Assembly (NCBI GenBank): GCA_963971225.1
Contig: OZ020270.1
Location: forward strand, 70,262,432-70,326,431
Origin: Melieria omissa
Lineage: Eukaryota > Arthropoda > Insecta > Diptera > Ulidiidae
Direction of reading: 5' to 3'
Length of the DNA stretch: 64,000 nucleotides
The translations under genes and the position numbers were made by a program. The notes beneath the pieces are model-generated. The model was given only the letters and a program-made list of their open reading frames with translations, made no database searches and had not been told where the DNA came from. Position 1 is the first letter of the stretch. Every line of letters begins with the position of its first letter. Shown piece after piece: positions 1 to 10,450 of this stretch.

Positions 1-1179
1 AGGTGCACGAAATGCAAAAATTGTAGAATTTTGCAATCCGTGCAATGATACAAAAACAAAATACAAGCAAAAAAATTTTGCTTTTTTTGCATATCATGCT
101 ACGCAAAAACCCTTGTTTTGTGTGTGACATAGTGTGTAGGTGCACACGACACACGGCACACGACACGACACGATTGTGCGACAGCCATTTAATTTTCTTC
201 GTGTGCGGAAGCGTATTTTCTTTATATTTGGTTTTATTTCAATCTTTTTAGGTATGTAATTTGGATATAAATATGTATTGCTTGCAGGTGGAAATGGATC
301 AACCGAAAACCAAATTAAAAAGAAATGGAGAAAGTTTGTGGCTGTTTGCGGAATTTTTGCAATATTTGCAATGTGTGCTTTTTTGTGCGTTCTCGATGTG
401 TAGCATTTTCCAGTCTTGCACGTTTGCATTTTTACAAATTCTTCCTCCGTGCAAGACATCGAGAATACCCCTAATAATCTGCATATCGTTTGTTAACTCT
501 CGCCATTATCGCTAGAACTCAAGCATACAATTTTCGTGTTACAGTGCGTCGCTAAATTTTTGGTCGTGTTACAGTGCGTTGCTGTTAACATTCTTGCGCT
601 GTTTGCTGTTGCCGTCGTTGCTGCTAGTATTTATTGCTGCCATCGTTGCTGACATTTACGTTGCTGCCAAAATCTAAATTGTTTGCTGCAGCCGTCGTCA
701 CAGCCAATACATACGTTGTCATTGCTGATCGCCGTCTACCTGTTACACCATACCAAAGAATATGAAGTGTATAGAAGGCGCATCTGAGCTCAAAAATTCA
801 AATATTTGTTTGCGAGCTTCCCAGAGCGGGGGGAAGCCACAAAAGGGAAAAAGTGGTGCTAGCAGGAGAGCAAGCGCTTCAGTTTACGCTCATTGACTGT
901 GTGAACTGATAGTACAGTAAATAGGTATATTTTACTAAAAAAAAATACTTAATGGCTGAAATTTTGAGGGTATGTTCGGGGGCATGTCCTGAGTCTAAAA
1001 CTGAGTTTTCGTATTCGAGGGGGTGGGGGAAGATACTACCCCCCTGCTTATTTAGGGGTGAGTTCGTTTTAATTCCATATCTCCGGTGCTATTGCTCGTA
1101 CCGACAAGTCCGAGGGATAAAATTTGTGGGGAATAAAATTATCTATCTAATGATAATAAAATCGAGGTCATAGGTCGAT
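1..1179. other. Unassigned non-coding DNA
   Basis: No reading frame here resembles a protein family I know. A 15-bp direct repeat, CGTGTTACAGTGCGT, occurs at 535-549 and 565-579. It is followed by a stretch rich in GTTGCTGC/GCCGTCGTTGCT (about 585-720) that resembles the GCTGCTGACGTCGCTGCC-type sequence near 2235-2275. An old LTR is possible, but I could not find boundaries or a partner copy. Confidence 0.4.
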
Positions 1180-1181
1180 TA

Positions 1182-1521
1182 GGTGAATCACAATGGCCGG
1201 TCAAATGTAAAAAGTGAGTTAAAGTAAAAAGTTGAGCCGCGCACGGCGCGAGAAGTACTCATTGCGCATACATTGCACTGTCTACGTGCTCGCACGTACA
1301 GCGCGCGCGGTCAACATCGGCGCGCGCGGTCAACTTGGTCGTTGGATTGACGGCAAACTATTTATAGTAGATGAGTGTTCGAGCACTCATTTTGTAGGTA
1401 ATTTCAATTACTTTAAAATGGTATTGAAGCAGTATGCGAAAAACCTACCGGTTTCACGGTATTCACGAAAAACAAAAACTATCCCTCACTTTTGACCTTT
1501 GACCGGCCATTGTGATTCACC
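1182..1521. mobile_element. Tc1/mariner-like MITE, 340 bp
   Basis: The ends are inverted repeats of about 37 bp with two mismatches, starting GGTGAATCACAATGGCCGGT on each strand. Both ends abut TA (1180-1181 and 1522-1523), the target duplication typical of Tc1/mariner-type transposition. The interior is GC-rich with CGCGCG runs and has no transposase, so it would depend on an enzyme supplied elsewhere. The superfamily call rests only on the TA and the end structure. Confidence 0.7.
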
Positions 1522-1739
1522 TAAATGAAATGAGAAATCGTTTTACAATTTCAGCTTTTCGCCAGCGCAACAACAGGAACAACAGCGTTCGTCATCACTT
1601 TGCAATCATTTCACGCCACAACGCACACTCGCTGCAGTGAACGCAACCAAAGAGCGCAACACATAAAACTACATTCTCGCTTGTAAATCCACGCTCTCAC
1701 TACATATGTGATCTATGAGAGCAGAGCGCGGGTTCCAAT

Positions 1740-2133
1740 GTTAGAACCAGCGTTGCCACAAGAAAAATAATTTATAGCCAGGATCAAAAATAAAAATAAC
1801 CAAAATGTAACAAAAATAACCAAAATGTTTATTCCACATAAACCAAAAAAAAAACTCATACATAAGCTTAAAGATTTAAGGATTTAAACAATGCTGCTTA
1901 CTATTTTACGAGAAACAGCAGTGCCTATGAGTTGCCACTATCAATCAATATCAATATTATTGCCACTCCAAATAACAGTGTGCTATATTGAAGATAAATT
2001 TTGTATCAGTGTGCCGTATTCTAAAAAATAACCAAATGGGATCAAAAATCACCAAATAACCAAAACCCATTTTCATAAATAAAAATAACCATTTTCGGTT
2101 AAAAATAACCAAAACGGCAACGCTGGTTAGAAC
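1740..2133. mobile_element. hAT-type MITE with 8-bp target duplication
   Basis: The element occupies 1748-2125 (378 bp). Its ends are perfect inverted repeats beginning CAGCGTTGCC, and it is flanked by an exact 8-bp duplication GTTAGAAC (1740-1747 and 2126-2133). An 8-bp duplication with a CAG-starting end is the hAT signature. The interior is AT-rich and repeats AAAATAACCAAA-like motifs near both ends, possibly transposase-binding sites. There is no coding capacity. Confidence 0.85.
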
Positions 2134-2961
2134 CCGCCATACAAAATTTTTGCTTGTATGACATGCGCATTCTGTATGTTTATTTTCTTTGACCATACAC
2201 AACACACACACACCATATACTTACGCTGTTATATACTTACGCTGCTGACGTCGCTGCCATCATCTCCGCTGCTGTTTCTTCACATATTTTCGTTGTTTAT
2301 TTCGTTGGAATGGAGTGCCGCTGCATCGTCTGTACAAGAAGAGTAGCAGATGAACAGGTATCTGAGTGGAAATATTGAGTTGTTATAAAGATCAGTGCAC
2401 AGCACTTGCTCGCTAATAAGGGCAATAACAACTCAATTTTTGCTGCTCAGCAATTTCTATTTATGCAATTCCCTTTATGCACTTTTCGCATTTACATTTA
2501 CATATGTGTGTTTATTTTTGAAACGATATATAAGAGCTACAGTGGGCCATGTAGGTAGAGTGTGCTGTAAAAATTCTCTTTGAGAATTAAAGTATTGATC
2601 AAGTGACAAAGCAAATAAATTTGGAAATTTATTGAAATTTGCGATTCCATTTTTTATTACTTGGTTTCTGGTACATTGCGCTTTAATTGGTCTCATTGGT
2701 TTTGACATACATTGGGCAATTATTTAGTGTCAGAATAATTGTTGGCAATATCAGTTGCATTGCAGATATTCGGTGCATCGAAGTATTGATTTGGAAATTA
2801 GGTCTACTTTTCGTTTTCGCTTTTCTCGTGCAACCAAGGTTTCCTCAATCACTTCGGTTCATATTTACATCTGCATTTCGATTTACAATTCGGTGAATTG
2901 GAGCAGCAATATTTTTCAAATTCAATTTAAAACCAGTTTGTAATTCTTACCATTTACCAAA
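2134..2961 (+). other. Probable LTR and leader of the BEL/Pao element
   Basis: This stretch leads into the BEL/Pao gag frame and should contain the 5' LTR and primer-binding region. A polyadenylation-like AATAAA lies near 2613-2620. The LTR limits cannot be set because the element is cut at its other end, so there is no second LTR for comparison. No separate gene is seen. Confidence 0.35.
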
Positions 2962-4823
2962 TTGAGTAAGAAAAGGCAATTTTCGCCAAGTAAGGCGGAT
3001 GACCTTAAAAATTTGAAAAAGCAAAGATTGTTAATTAAAAATAATATTTTGAGAATAAAAACAGCTCTATTGGATGGATCGATGTCTGTAAATCCATTCG
3101 AGCTCGAGTGTAGATTGGACATCCTCAACACATACAGCGACAAACTGATGAAATGCCAGACGGAGATAGAGGAAATCGACGATGAAGACATAGGCCGTGG
3201 GGAGTTGGAGGACATCATCGTGGAAACGAAGTCCAAGATAAAGGCGATATTATCGAAGAGCCGATCTGCCAGCGTTCCCGAAGCATCGTTTTGTGCACCA
3301 CGTTTACCAAAAATGGCACTTCCGAAATTCAAAGGGAAATATTCGGAATTCAAAAATTTTATAAGTTTGTTCGAAAGCTTGGTTCACAATGATCCCACTA
3401 TTCCGGACATTGAAAAATTTAATCATTTAGTTTCTTGTCTGTCTGGTGAAGCCTTGGGAACAGTAAGAGCCTTCCAGATTTCAGAAGAAAATTATCCCAA
3501 GGCTTTGGCGAGTCTCAAAAAGTATATGATAATAAATGTCTCATAATTCTTGACACAATATCGAAACTTTTTGAATTGCCAAATATGCCGAAAGCCTCTT
3601 CACTATCATTACGCAGTATGATCGATACAGTGTCGGCTGTATACGACTCCCTCTTATCATTAGGTGACGACAAAAATGTGTCAAATGCGATCATCATACA
3701 TTTAGTCATGTCCAAGGTGGATTCAACAACTCGTTCCAAGTGGGAAGAGCAACTGGACTTCGAAAGGCTGCCATTGTGGAGTGAGTGCGAAGCTGTTCTC
3801 AACAAACGATATCAACATTTGTCTGCTGAGGAGGCATCAGCATCGCGGTCGAAATTGACGACCTTCAACGACAACAAATCCAAGCAGGACCAGAGTGGCA
3901 ACAAATCGTTCAACAAAAACTCAAGGTCTTCGTATGTAGCATCGAAACAGAAGCAGCCGACATGTCTCCATTGTAAATCCAGCGAACATTACATCTCTAC
4001 TTGCCCTTCATTTCTCGCTCTCGCTGTACAACAGAGATTTGAGTTCGCCAAATCAGGGGCTTTGTGCATAAATTGCTTGCGTAAGGGTCATACGGTGTCG
4101 AAATGTAACTCACAAAAATGTCGCGTGTGCAATAGGTCTCACCATAGCTTGCTGCACCAATATCCGGTTAGTTTTGGAATCGAACCTCAACAACCAGCAT
4201 CACATGCCATGCACTCAATCAGTGCACCTGATCGAGTCATCTTAGCTACAGCTATTGTAATGGTGAAAAGTCAGTCCGGTGAATATATGCAAGCGAGAGC
4301 TCTTTTAGATTCAGGATCCCAAGTGAACTTTATCACTGAAGAGCTGGCCCAAAAACTTCGCATCCGTCGTGAGACCAAGAATTTAAATGTCATAGGTATA
4401 GGCAAGGCTAATACTACAGTGCGCACAAAATTAAACACATTTGTTAAGTCGCGAATAAACGCGCACGAATTCTCGGCAGATTTCTGGGTGTTGCGATCCA
4501 TTTCAGCAACTCATCCAGACCAAAAAATCAACATTGATGGCTGGAATATTCCTTCGAATATTGAGTTAGCGGATCCCAACTTCAATAAACCTCAGAAAAT
4601 CGATCTTCTCTTGGGTGCTGAAACCTTTTTCCAACTTCTCTCAGTGGGCCAAATCAAAACAAGCCCTAAGCACCCAACATTACAAAAAACTGTTCTTGGT
4701 TGGATCATTTCGGGGAAATATACATTCAAAGATAGTCCTCACTCCCACATTAGTAGCAACTTATGCCAAACCGAAGGTGATTTTGCGCAGATTGATGCGA
4801 CTGTTCAAAAATTCTGGTCATGA
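2962..4823 (+). pseudogene. BEL/Pao Gag and protease region
   Basis: The N-terminal 194 residues (2962-3546) form a lysine-rich, coiled-coil-prone gag segment of DUF1759 type. A two-base shift near 3524 moves the frame to the 3576-4823 segment. That segment holds three zinc knuckles (CLHCKSSEHYISTC, CINCLRKGHTVSKC, and CRVCNRSHHSLLH with a final His), then a retropepsin-like domain with active-site ALLDSGSQVNF near residue 243 of the segment. In the family this polyprotein packages element RNA and is cut by the embedded protease. The frame ends at TGA 4821-4823, and the same frame continues directly into RT, so that stop is a nonsense mutation. No ATG sits at the visible gag start, so the true start is uncertain. 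Confidence 0.8.
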
Positions 4824-6315
4824 GAAGAAATTCCATCGGAAGTTGCTGCAAATTTACTAACTGATGAGCAGGTGGAATGCGAAAAACATTTCGTCCAAAA
4901 CACTAAATTTTTACCATCTGGAAGATTGGAAGTTCGATTGCCATTTAAAGAAAACCCAACTTTGCTAGGCTCTTCATATGAAACCGCTGAACGTCGATTT
5001 CAGTCCCTGGAGAGAAAGCTGTCGAAAAATCCAGAACTTCGGAAAATGTATCTGGATTTCATGAAAGAATATTTGGCGTTAGGGCACATGAGTCCAACAA
5101 ATAATAAAATTCCCACTACACCACATTATTTTATTCCACATCAATGTGTGCTACGACCAGATAGCACCACCACAAAACTTCGCGTAGTTTTCGATGCTTC
5201 GTGTCGCACCACATCTCAGCTTGCGCTGAATGACATCTTAATGGTGGGCCCTACCATTCAAGATGAACTTTATTCCACAGTTCTTCGATTTCGACTTCAC
5301 AGGTATGCCATCACGGCAGATATTACAAAGATGTACCGACAGGTAATGGTGTACGAAGAAGATAGGAACTTTCAGCTAGTAGTATGGCGCCAGGATCCGG
5401 CAGAGCAAATTAAAATTTTTCGCTTAAACACTGTGAGCTATGGCACATCACCTGCTCCATTTCTGGCAATCCGAAGTCTTAAAATGCGACCGAGTGATGT
5501 AAATGCGACAAAATATCCGTTGGGAGCCAAAATCATTGCAAGAGATTTCTATGTCGACGATCTACTGACAGGTGCCGACAATTTAGAAACTTTGGAACAA
5601 ATACAAAGTGAGGTAATCGACATCTTAAAATCAGCCGGAATGCACTTAGCGAAGTGGTTCTCCAATCATCCTGACCACATCAACAACAAAAGTTCAGAAA
5701 AGGCATTGCAATTTAATAACGAAGAATCAACAAAAACGCTGGGACTTCGATGGCTACCGAAAGACGATCTATTTCGTTTCAGGTTGGATGAAACATTCCA
5801 TGACTTGCGCGCAACCCAGCGAAACATTTTGTCTGTTTCTGCGCGCCTTTTCGACCCTCTCGGATTACTGTCCCCTATCGTCATCAAAGCAAAAATCGTA
5901 TTGCAAGAGCTTTGGATCCAAAAACTCGATTGGGATGAGTCGATTCCATTGCGCTTAGACACGAGCTGGCAAACATTCAAAGCCAACTTGGCTCAGCTCT
6001 CGTCTATCAGCATCCCTCGTTATGTGAATACGAGTGCGGGTGCTAGCTGCCAGATTCATGGGTTTGCGGATGCATCGATTAGAGCATATGGCTGTTGTAT
6101 CTACGTGCGAAGCCAAATTGTTAACAAGGTTACATGTACCTTGTTGACCGCAAAGTCCAGAGTAGCTCCACTGAAAACAAAGTCGCTACCAAGATTAGAG
6201 CTATGTGCAGCACATCTTCTGGCCAAATTATGGTCACGCATTGCGCCAATGTTGAGTCGACAGTGGGACAAGATTCATTTCTGGACAGATTCCGAAATTG
6301 TGCTTCATTGGATCA
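4824..6315 (+). pseudogene. BEL/Pao reverse transcriptase and RNase H
   Basis: The frame continues from gag-protease through a Pao-type RT. Visible RT features are FDASCRTT, the metal-binding ITADITKMYRQ, and the catalytic FYVDDLLTG near 5550. RNase H follows, with GFADASIRAYG near 6060, PRLELCAAHLLA near 6195 and FWTDSEIVLHWI near 6290. In the family the enzyme copies element RNA into DNA and removes the RNA strand. The usual QG-P-SP loop before YVDD appears as NTVSYGTSPAPFLA, but the following 'AIRSLK' looks shortened against typical Pao elements, suggesting a small in-frame loss. The frame is broken at 6316 by an 85-bp insertion. Confidence 0.8.
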
Positions 6316-6400
6316 TTGGAGGGGCACAATAAACCTCTCAGGTTGCGGTGCACAAGGGCGTTGCCCAACCCATAATCATTACATTACATTCATTGGATCA
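6316..6400. other. 85-bp insertion with 12-bp direct repeat inside pol
   Basis: Pol sequence stops after a motif ending TTCATTGGATCA (6304-6315). Unrelated DNA follows, then the same 12 bp recurs at 6389-6400 and the pol frame resumes. Removing 6316-6400 restores a continuous reading frame through the RNase H end (LHWI then KTHPSTLSTFVGNRV). The direct repeat suggests a transposition-like insertion, but the 73-bp unique part is very short and I recognise no element in it. Confidence 0.7.
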
Positions 6401-7630
6401 AGACACATCCATCAACTTTATCTACTTTCGTAGGAAATCGCGTGTCTCAAATACAAGAGTGGTCGACAGAAGTCATATGGCAACATGTACCAACAAAACA
6501 AAACCCTGCAGATTTAGTGTCTCGAGGTTGCAACGTGGACGAACTAAACGGCTCAATTTGGTTCAACGGTCCACAGTTCCTTCTAGAAGACCCTGCACGG
6601 TGGCCAGAAAATTCGCACTTCATCCTTTCTCAAGAAGACGAATCATTGGAGAAAAGGAAAAATATCTTTTCGTTAGCCGCAATTGAAACAACAGAAAATC
6701 CTTTATTGGAAGTCATACGCGACTTTTCTTGTCATCAAAAAATTATTCGTATTTTCGCATTTATAATTCATTGGTACAGAATCGCAAAAATCAAACCAAA
6801 AGAAGGCGAAATAACCCCAACAGTTACAGATATGAATTGCAGCTTTTTAAAATTAATTCAACTAGAACAACATAAAGAATTTGCCGAGGAAATTAGGAAA
6901 TTGGAAAGAAATCAGCCACTCCCTACTAATATACAGAAACTAAACCCATTTATACATGAGTATTCAGATGGCCCACTAAATTTTAAATTACTTCGAGTAG
7001 GTGGTCGGTTAATGAACGCACCGATTCCATATGACGCCAAATTTCCACTGCTGTTGCCAAAAAATTCACATTTTACAGAAACATATTTACGGCATCTACA
7101 CTTCCGAAATCATCATGCAGGACCAAAAGCGCTTATGGCGATTTTTTCGAGAGAGAATTTGGCTAGTTAATGCGCAGGAAGCGTGTAGAAAGACCGTGCA
7201 AAACTGCATACATTGCTTTCGGTATAAACCAAAACTGTTAACCCAAATCATGGGCAATCTACCCGCAGACAGGCTTCAAGCGTTACGTCCTTTCTTGATC
7301 TGCGGTGTTGACTTTTGTGGTCCCATATATACCTCTTTAAAAATTCGAGGCAAAATGTACATAGAAGTTTTCGTGTGATTTACGTCTAAGGCGGTACACC
7401 TAGAAATTGTTTCCGATTTAAGTATTGATCGTTTTATTTTTGCTCTAAAAAGGTTCATCGGTCGTCGAGGAGCACCGCAGCGGATCCACTGCGACAACGC
7501 AACCAACTTTGTCGGCGCACAGCGGAAGTTAGCCGAGCTGCGAGATGCTTTTCTGGCCAGTCAGGACGAAGTGGCAAGGTACGCTGCCAACGAAGGATTC
7601 ATTTTCGTCTTTACACCACCAAGGGCGCCG
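6401..7630 (+). pseudogene. BEL/Pao RNase H end and integrase, truncated
   Basis: The segment begins with the RNase H tail and its 'QHVPTKQNPADLVSRG' motif near 6480. An integrase zinc-binding region follows (HLHFRNHHAG near 7100, then CIHCFRYKP near 7205). An extra T in the run at 7142-7147 shifts frame. The integrase core starts with the first Asp in GVDFCGP near 7310, is interrupted by TGA near 7376-7378, and has the second Asp in HCDNATNF near 7490. Sequence ends after PPRAP near 7628. The third catalytic residue (Glu) and the C-terminal domain are missing, so this integrase cannot work. Confidence 0.8.
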
Positions 7631-8024
7631 CTGTATAACTATGTATGTAACTTACCGCTGCTATTTTACTTACCTACCTCTCCAACTATATTGTTACCGC
7701 TTTGCTTATGTACCCCAAAGGAATACAGTTTGAACTTGGACTATAAAAGGAATAAACTTCGGTCCACGGACCAGTTGTAACCTAAACGCGAAAGGAGCAA
7801 CTCTCTCGCGAACACAAAAATTCTTGTGTTTTTTTGCTTGGAATTCAAAGTAATATATTCGAACCAAGTTGTACCAATGTACCAATATATTACTTAAAAA
7901 GTAATATGTAATATATTACATATATTCTTGCTGAATACCCCATTTTTAAGATCCCTTCACTTGTCGCATCACTTTTGGCAACAATATAAAATATTTTGAA
8001 GCATTTAATATTTTTTCGTTGCAG
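7631..8024. other. Non-coding DNA between BEL remnant and host exon
   Basis: AT-rich DNA with TATATTAC-type runs near 7850-7925. The last 40 bp end in a T-rich tract and GCAG, which fits the 3' splice site of the exon that follows. No other gene or element end is recognised. Confidence 0.4.
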
Positions 8025-8178
8025 GTTTCGTTCATTCGCAGGCTCAAAGGTCTTTCCAATGACCTTGAGCCAGTTTTCAAAAATGTTTTTGGGGATGACT
8101 TACTCGTATTTTACAATTGGGAGGGCAGGTGGGAGAAAAAACCCCTGCAAAAATTAATATTGATAGAGGTATTATTCG
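8025..8178 (+). pseudogene. DUF4806-like host gene, penultimate exon
   Basis: An open frame of 51 codons begins right after an acceptor TTCGTTGCAG. It contains FIRRLKGLSNDLEPVF and YNWEGRWEKK, which resemble the DUF4806 domain of unknown function found in multicopy insect genes. The frame meets GTTAGT at 8179 as donor. A 70-bp intron (8179-8248) ends TTTCAATTTAG, and the split codon G|AT joins the next exon in phase. Only five nucleotides of that next exon remain before a Gypsy element begins at 8254; the rest resumes at 14663. Upstream exons were not found. The family call is from remembered pattern and is moderate. Confidence 0.5.
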
Positions 8179-8253
8179 GTTAGTTCGTTTTTTTAACGTA
8201 GTTCCAAATTATATTATTAATTATAATTTTTGTTTTGTTTCAATTTAGATATA

Positions 8254-8618
8254 AGTTAGCACACCCGCGCCGCTACGCGCACTCACTAAAGCGCTGACGT
8301 TGCGTCTACCAAACGCAACCTGATCCTCGCGCACTGCACGCGCATCCGGGCAAAGCGCTGGCAGTGCACATCGTCGCAGGTCACGTTGCACCAACACGGT
8401 GGGAAGCGCTGCGTCAGCGTTAGGCTAAGTTTTAGGCTACCTAGAGATAAGCTTTAGCGCTAAGTAATTAGGAGTTAAGTATTCATTCTGTGTTTGGGAC
8501 TGAAGCGGTGCGGAAGCCTTGAATAAAATAAAATAATTCTCCTTTGGATAAGATAAAGTAATTCTGAGTTGAAAAAGGTTTGTTTAATTCACCAGTGCGA
8601 GGAGCTCCCCGAGGGAGC
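8254..8618 (+). repeat. G1 5' LTR, truncated at its 3' end
   Basis: Matches 14243-14605 closely, starting AGTTAGCACAC. Differences include a few substitutions and a short GTTTTAGGC indel near 8425. The last about 50 bp of the LTR are missing: the match ends at CCCCGAGGGAG, after which RNase H coding sequence begins. Confidence 0.9.
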
Positions 8619-10256
8619 AAAAAGGACAGCTTGCGCTCATACCTGTACGGAGCGAAAAAGATTCGTATATATACGGATCACCTGCCTCTCACCTTTGCGT
8701 TGGGAAGCAGGAATCACAGCGCCAAACTGAAAAGGTGGAAAGCCCGAATAGAGGAGTATAACCACGAATTGATTTACACTCCAGGTAAATCTAATTTTGT
8801 GGCGAATGCTCTGTCAAGAATGAAGTACAAGATGAACGACCATACGAGACTCCACATGATCAACGGCGTTGGCGGAAATGGCTCCGATACGGAAACTGAT
8901 AGCGAAGGAGGAAACGGTCCTTCCACGACGACGAGAGCGGAAAGGAGTTCAATTGTGGAAACTGCAAGCGAGATCGAAACAGTCCATAGCGCGGACCAGG
9001 ACGCATCTGACCTAATACCTCATGTTGAAGCCCCCTTAAACGTTTTGAGAAACCAACTGGTTATAAAAGAAGGCAGAGATTTGTTTAGCGTTGCAAACCC
9101 ACACCAAGGTTACACCCGACACTACGTGACGTTGGACAGAATTGACAGGGAAACACTGGTGGGAGTATTGATAACTCGCTTGAACCCAACACTAGTGAAC
9201 GGCATCAAAATACCTGAAAACTACCTTCAATTACTTCAGGACGTATACCGTGACCACTTTCTTTTTTACAAGGTCAGAATAACACAACGGTTAGTCGAAG
9301 ATGTCTCTATGGAAGAACGAATGTGTCGAATTATTGAGGAAGAACACAAACGTGCCCACAGAAACCCTGTAGAGAACAAGCAACAAATTCTCGAGAGGTA
9401 CTATTTCCCTAGTATGACCCGTAGAATCAAACAGTACACCAAAGCGTGTGAAGTCTGCCGCCTAAATAAATACGACAGGCACCCCTCTACCCCGGAATTA
9501 CAGGATACACGAGTCCCGAATTATCCAAGCGAAATATTACACATTGACATTTTTGAGCTTCAGAAGGAAAAATTCCTTAGTTGCGTCGACAAATTCTCTA
9601 AGTTTGCGAAATTCTTCCATATCAGGAACAAATCCGCGACTAATATACGGAGCAAATTTGCAAACATTCTTCACTACTTCACCGCGCCCAGGATGATCGT
9701 TCTAGATAACGAAAGGGGTTTTGTGAGCCCACTAGTAGTAAACTTTGTGAGGGGGCTGGGTATACAAGTGTATCAAACCCCAACACAAAAGAGCGAGGTC
9801 AATGGGCAGGTGGAGAGACTTCATTCAACAATTCTCGAAATATATCGTTGCCTACGAAGAGAAGTACCCAACACTAACCCAAAAGAATTGCTCTACATCG
9901 CAGTCGATCGGTACAACAACACGATCCACTCCATAACGAAGCAGAAACCCAGCGATATGTTCTTCAACAGAACTCAGAGAATTAACTATCAAAACCTAGT
10001 AGATTTCCGTAGTAGGGTTCACCGAGAGATCAAGGCGCAAATAGAAAGAAATCAAGACTTACGAAACTTGCACGTAAATAGGAAAAGACGTGAGCCTAAG
10101 AAATTCGAGAGAGGAGATACTGTATACGTAAGGGACAGGCAAATTAAAAGCAAACACAAACCCTTATACAAAAAGGCGACAGTAGGGAGAGATAACAGGG
10201 TGACCATAACCACTGACTCAGGGAGAAAAATTCACAAAACTCACATTAAAAATTGA
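8619..10256 (+). CDS. G1 pol remnant: RNase H end and integrase
   Basis: One open frame covers the RNase H C-terminus (IYTDHLPLTFAL, then NALSR) and a complete-looking integrase. The zinc region shows His-x3-His near 9345-9360 and Cys-x2-Cys (CEVCRLNKY) near 9447-9465. The catalytic core has Asp in LHIDIFEL near 9545, Asp in VLDNERGF near 9705 and Glu in NGQVERLHS near 9812. In the family this enzyme joins element DNA to the chromosome. The N-terminal part of pol is lost and the first codons are LTR-derived, so expression as a functional polyprotein is unlikely despite the intact core. The frame stops at TGA 10254-10256. Confidence 0.85.
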   Translation, partial: KKDSLRSYLYGAKKIRIYTDHLPLTFALGSRNHSAKLKRWKARIEEYNHELIYTPGKSNFVANALSRMKYKMNDHTRLHMINGVGGNGSDTETDSEGGNGPSTTTRAERSSIVETASEIETVHSADQDASDLIPHVEAPLNVLRNQLVIKEGRDLFSVANPHQGYTRHYVTLDRIDRETLVGVLITRLNPTLVNGIKIPENYLQLLQDVYRDHFLFYKVRITQRLVEDVSMEERMCRIIEEEHKRAHRNPVENKQQILERYYFPSMTRRIKQYTKACEVCRLNKYDRHPSTPELQDTRVPNYPSEILHIDIFELQKEKFLSCVDKFSKFAKFFHIRNKSATNIRSKFANILHYFTAPRMIVLDNERGFVSPLVVNFVRGLGIQVYQTPTQKSEVNGQVERLHSTILEIYRCLRREVPNTNPKELLYIAVDRYNNTIHSITKQKPSDMFFNRTQRINYQNLVDFRSRVHREIKAQIERNQDLRNLHVNRKRREPKKFERGDTVYVRDRQIKSKHKPLYKKATVGRDNRVTITTDSGRKIHKTHIKN

Positions 10257-10341
10257 CAAACACAATAAATGAAATGAAGGAACGACACAATGGCACAATC
10301 TGAATTGAGAAGTATAAGCAAAATAAAACAGAGAAGAGAGA

Positions 10342-10421
10342 TCGCAGGGAAAGACAATAGGGTGACAATACTGACAGACGGAAATAAAAAGATTCACGAG
10401 GCACAAATTAAAAACGCATGA
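10342..10421 (+). repeat. Diverged second copy of the pol C-terminal tail
   Basis: After the pol stop, a short frame AGKDNRVTILTDGNKKIH repeats in altered form the pol tail VGRDNRVTITTDSGRKIH (about 10180-10250). Both end in a similar -IKN stretch and a stop. It looks like an old tandem duplication of the 3' end of pol, or a remnant of a longer pol in the ancestor. Confidence 0.6.
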
Positions 10422-10450
10422 AAAAATCTATGAAAACCTACTACGAAAAT

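Larger units (their letters stand above)
2962..7630 (+). mobile_element. BEL/Pao LTR retrotransposon, decayed and 3'-truncated
   Basis: The order of domains is gag (DUF1759-like), three zinc knuckles, a DSG-type aspartic protease (DUF1758-like), Pao-type reverse transcriptase (Peptidase_A17 family), RNase H, an H2C2 zinc region and integrase. This order and the DSG protease are characteristic of insect BEL/Pao elements. At least five lesions break the polyprotein: a frameshift near 3524, TGA at 4821-4823, an 85-bp insertion at 6316-6400, an extra T near 7142-7147, and TGA near 7376-7378. Homology ends after the integrase motif PPRAP (about 7628), so the integrase C-terminus and 3' LTR are gone. 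Confidence 0.85.
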
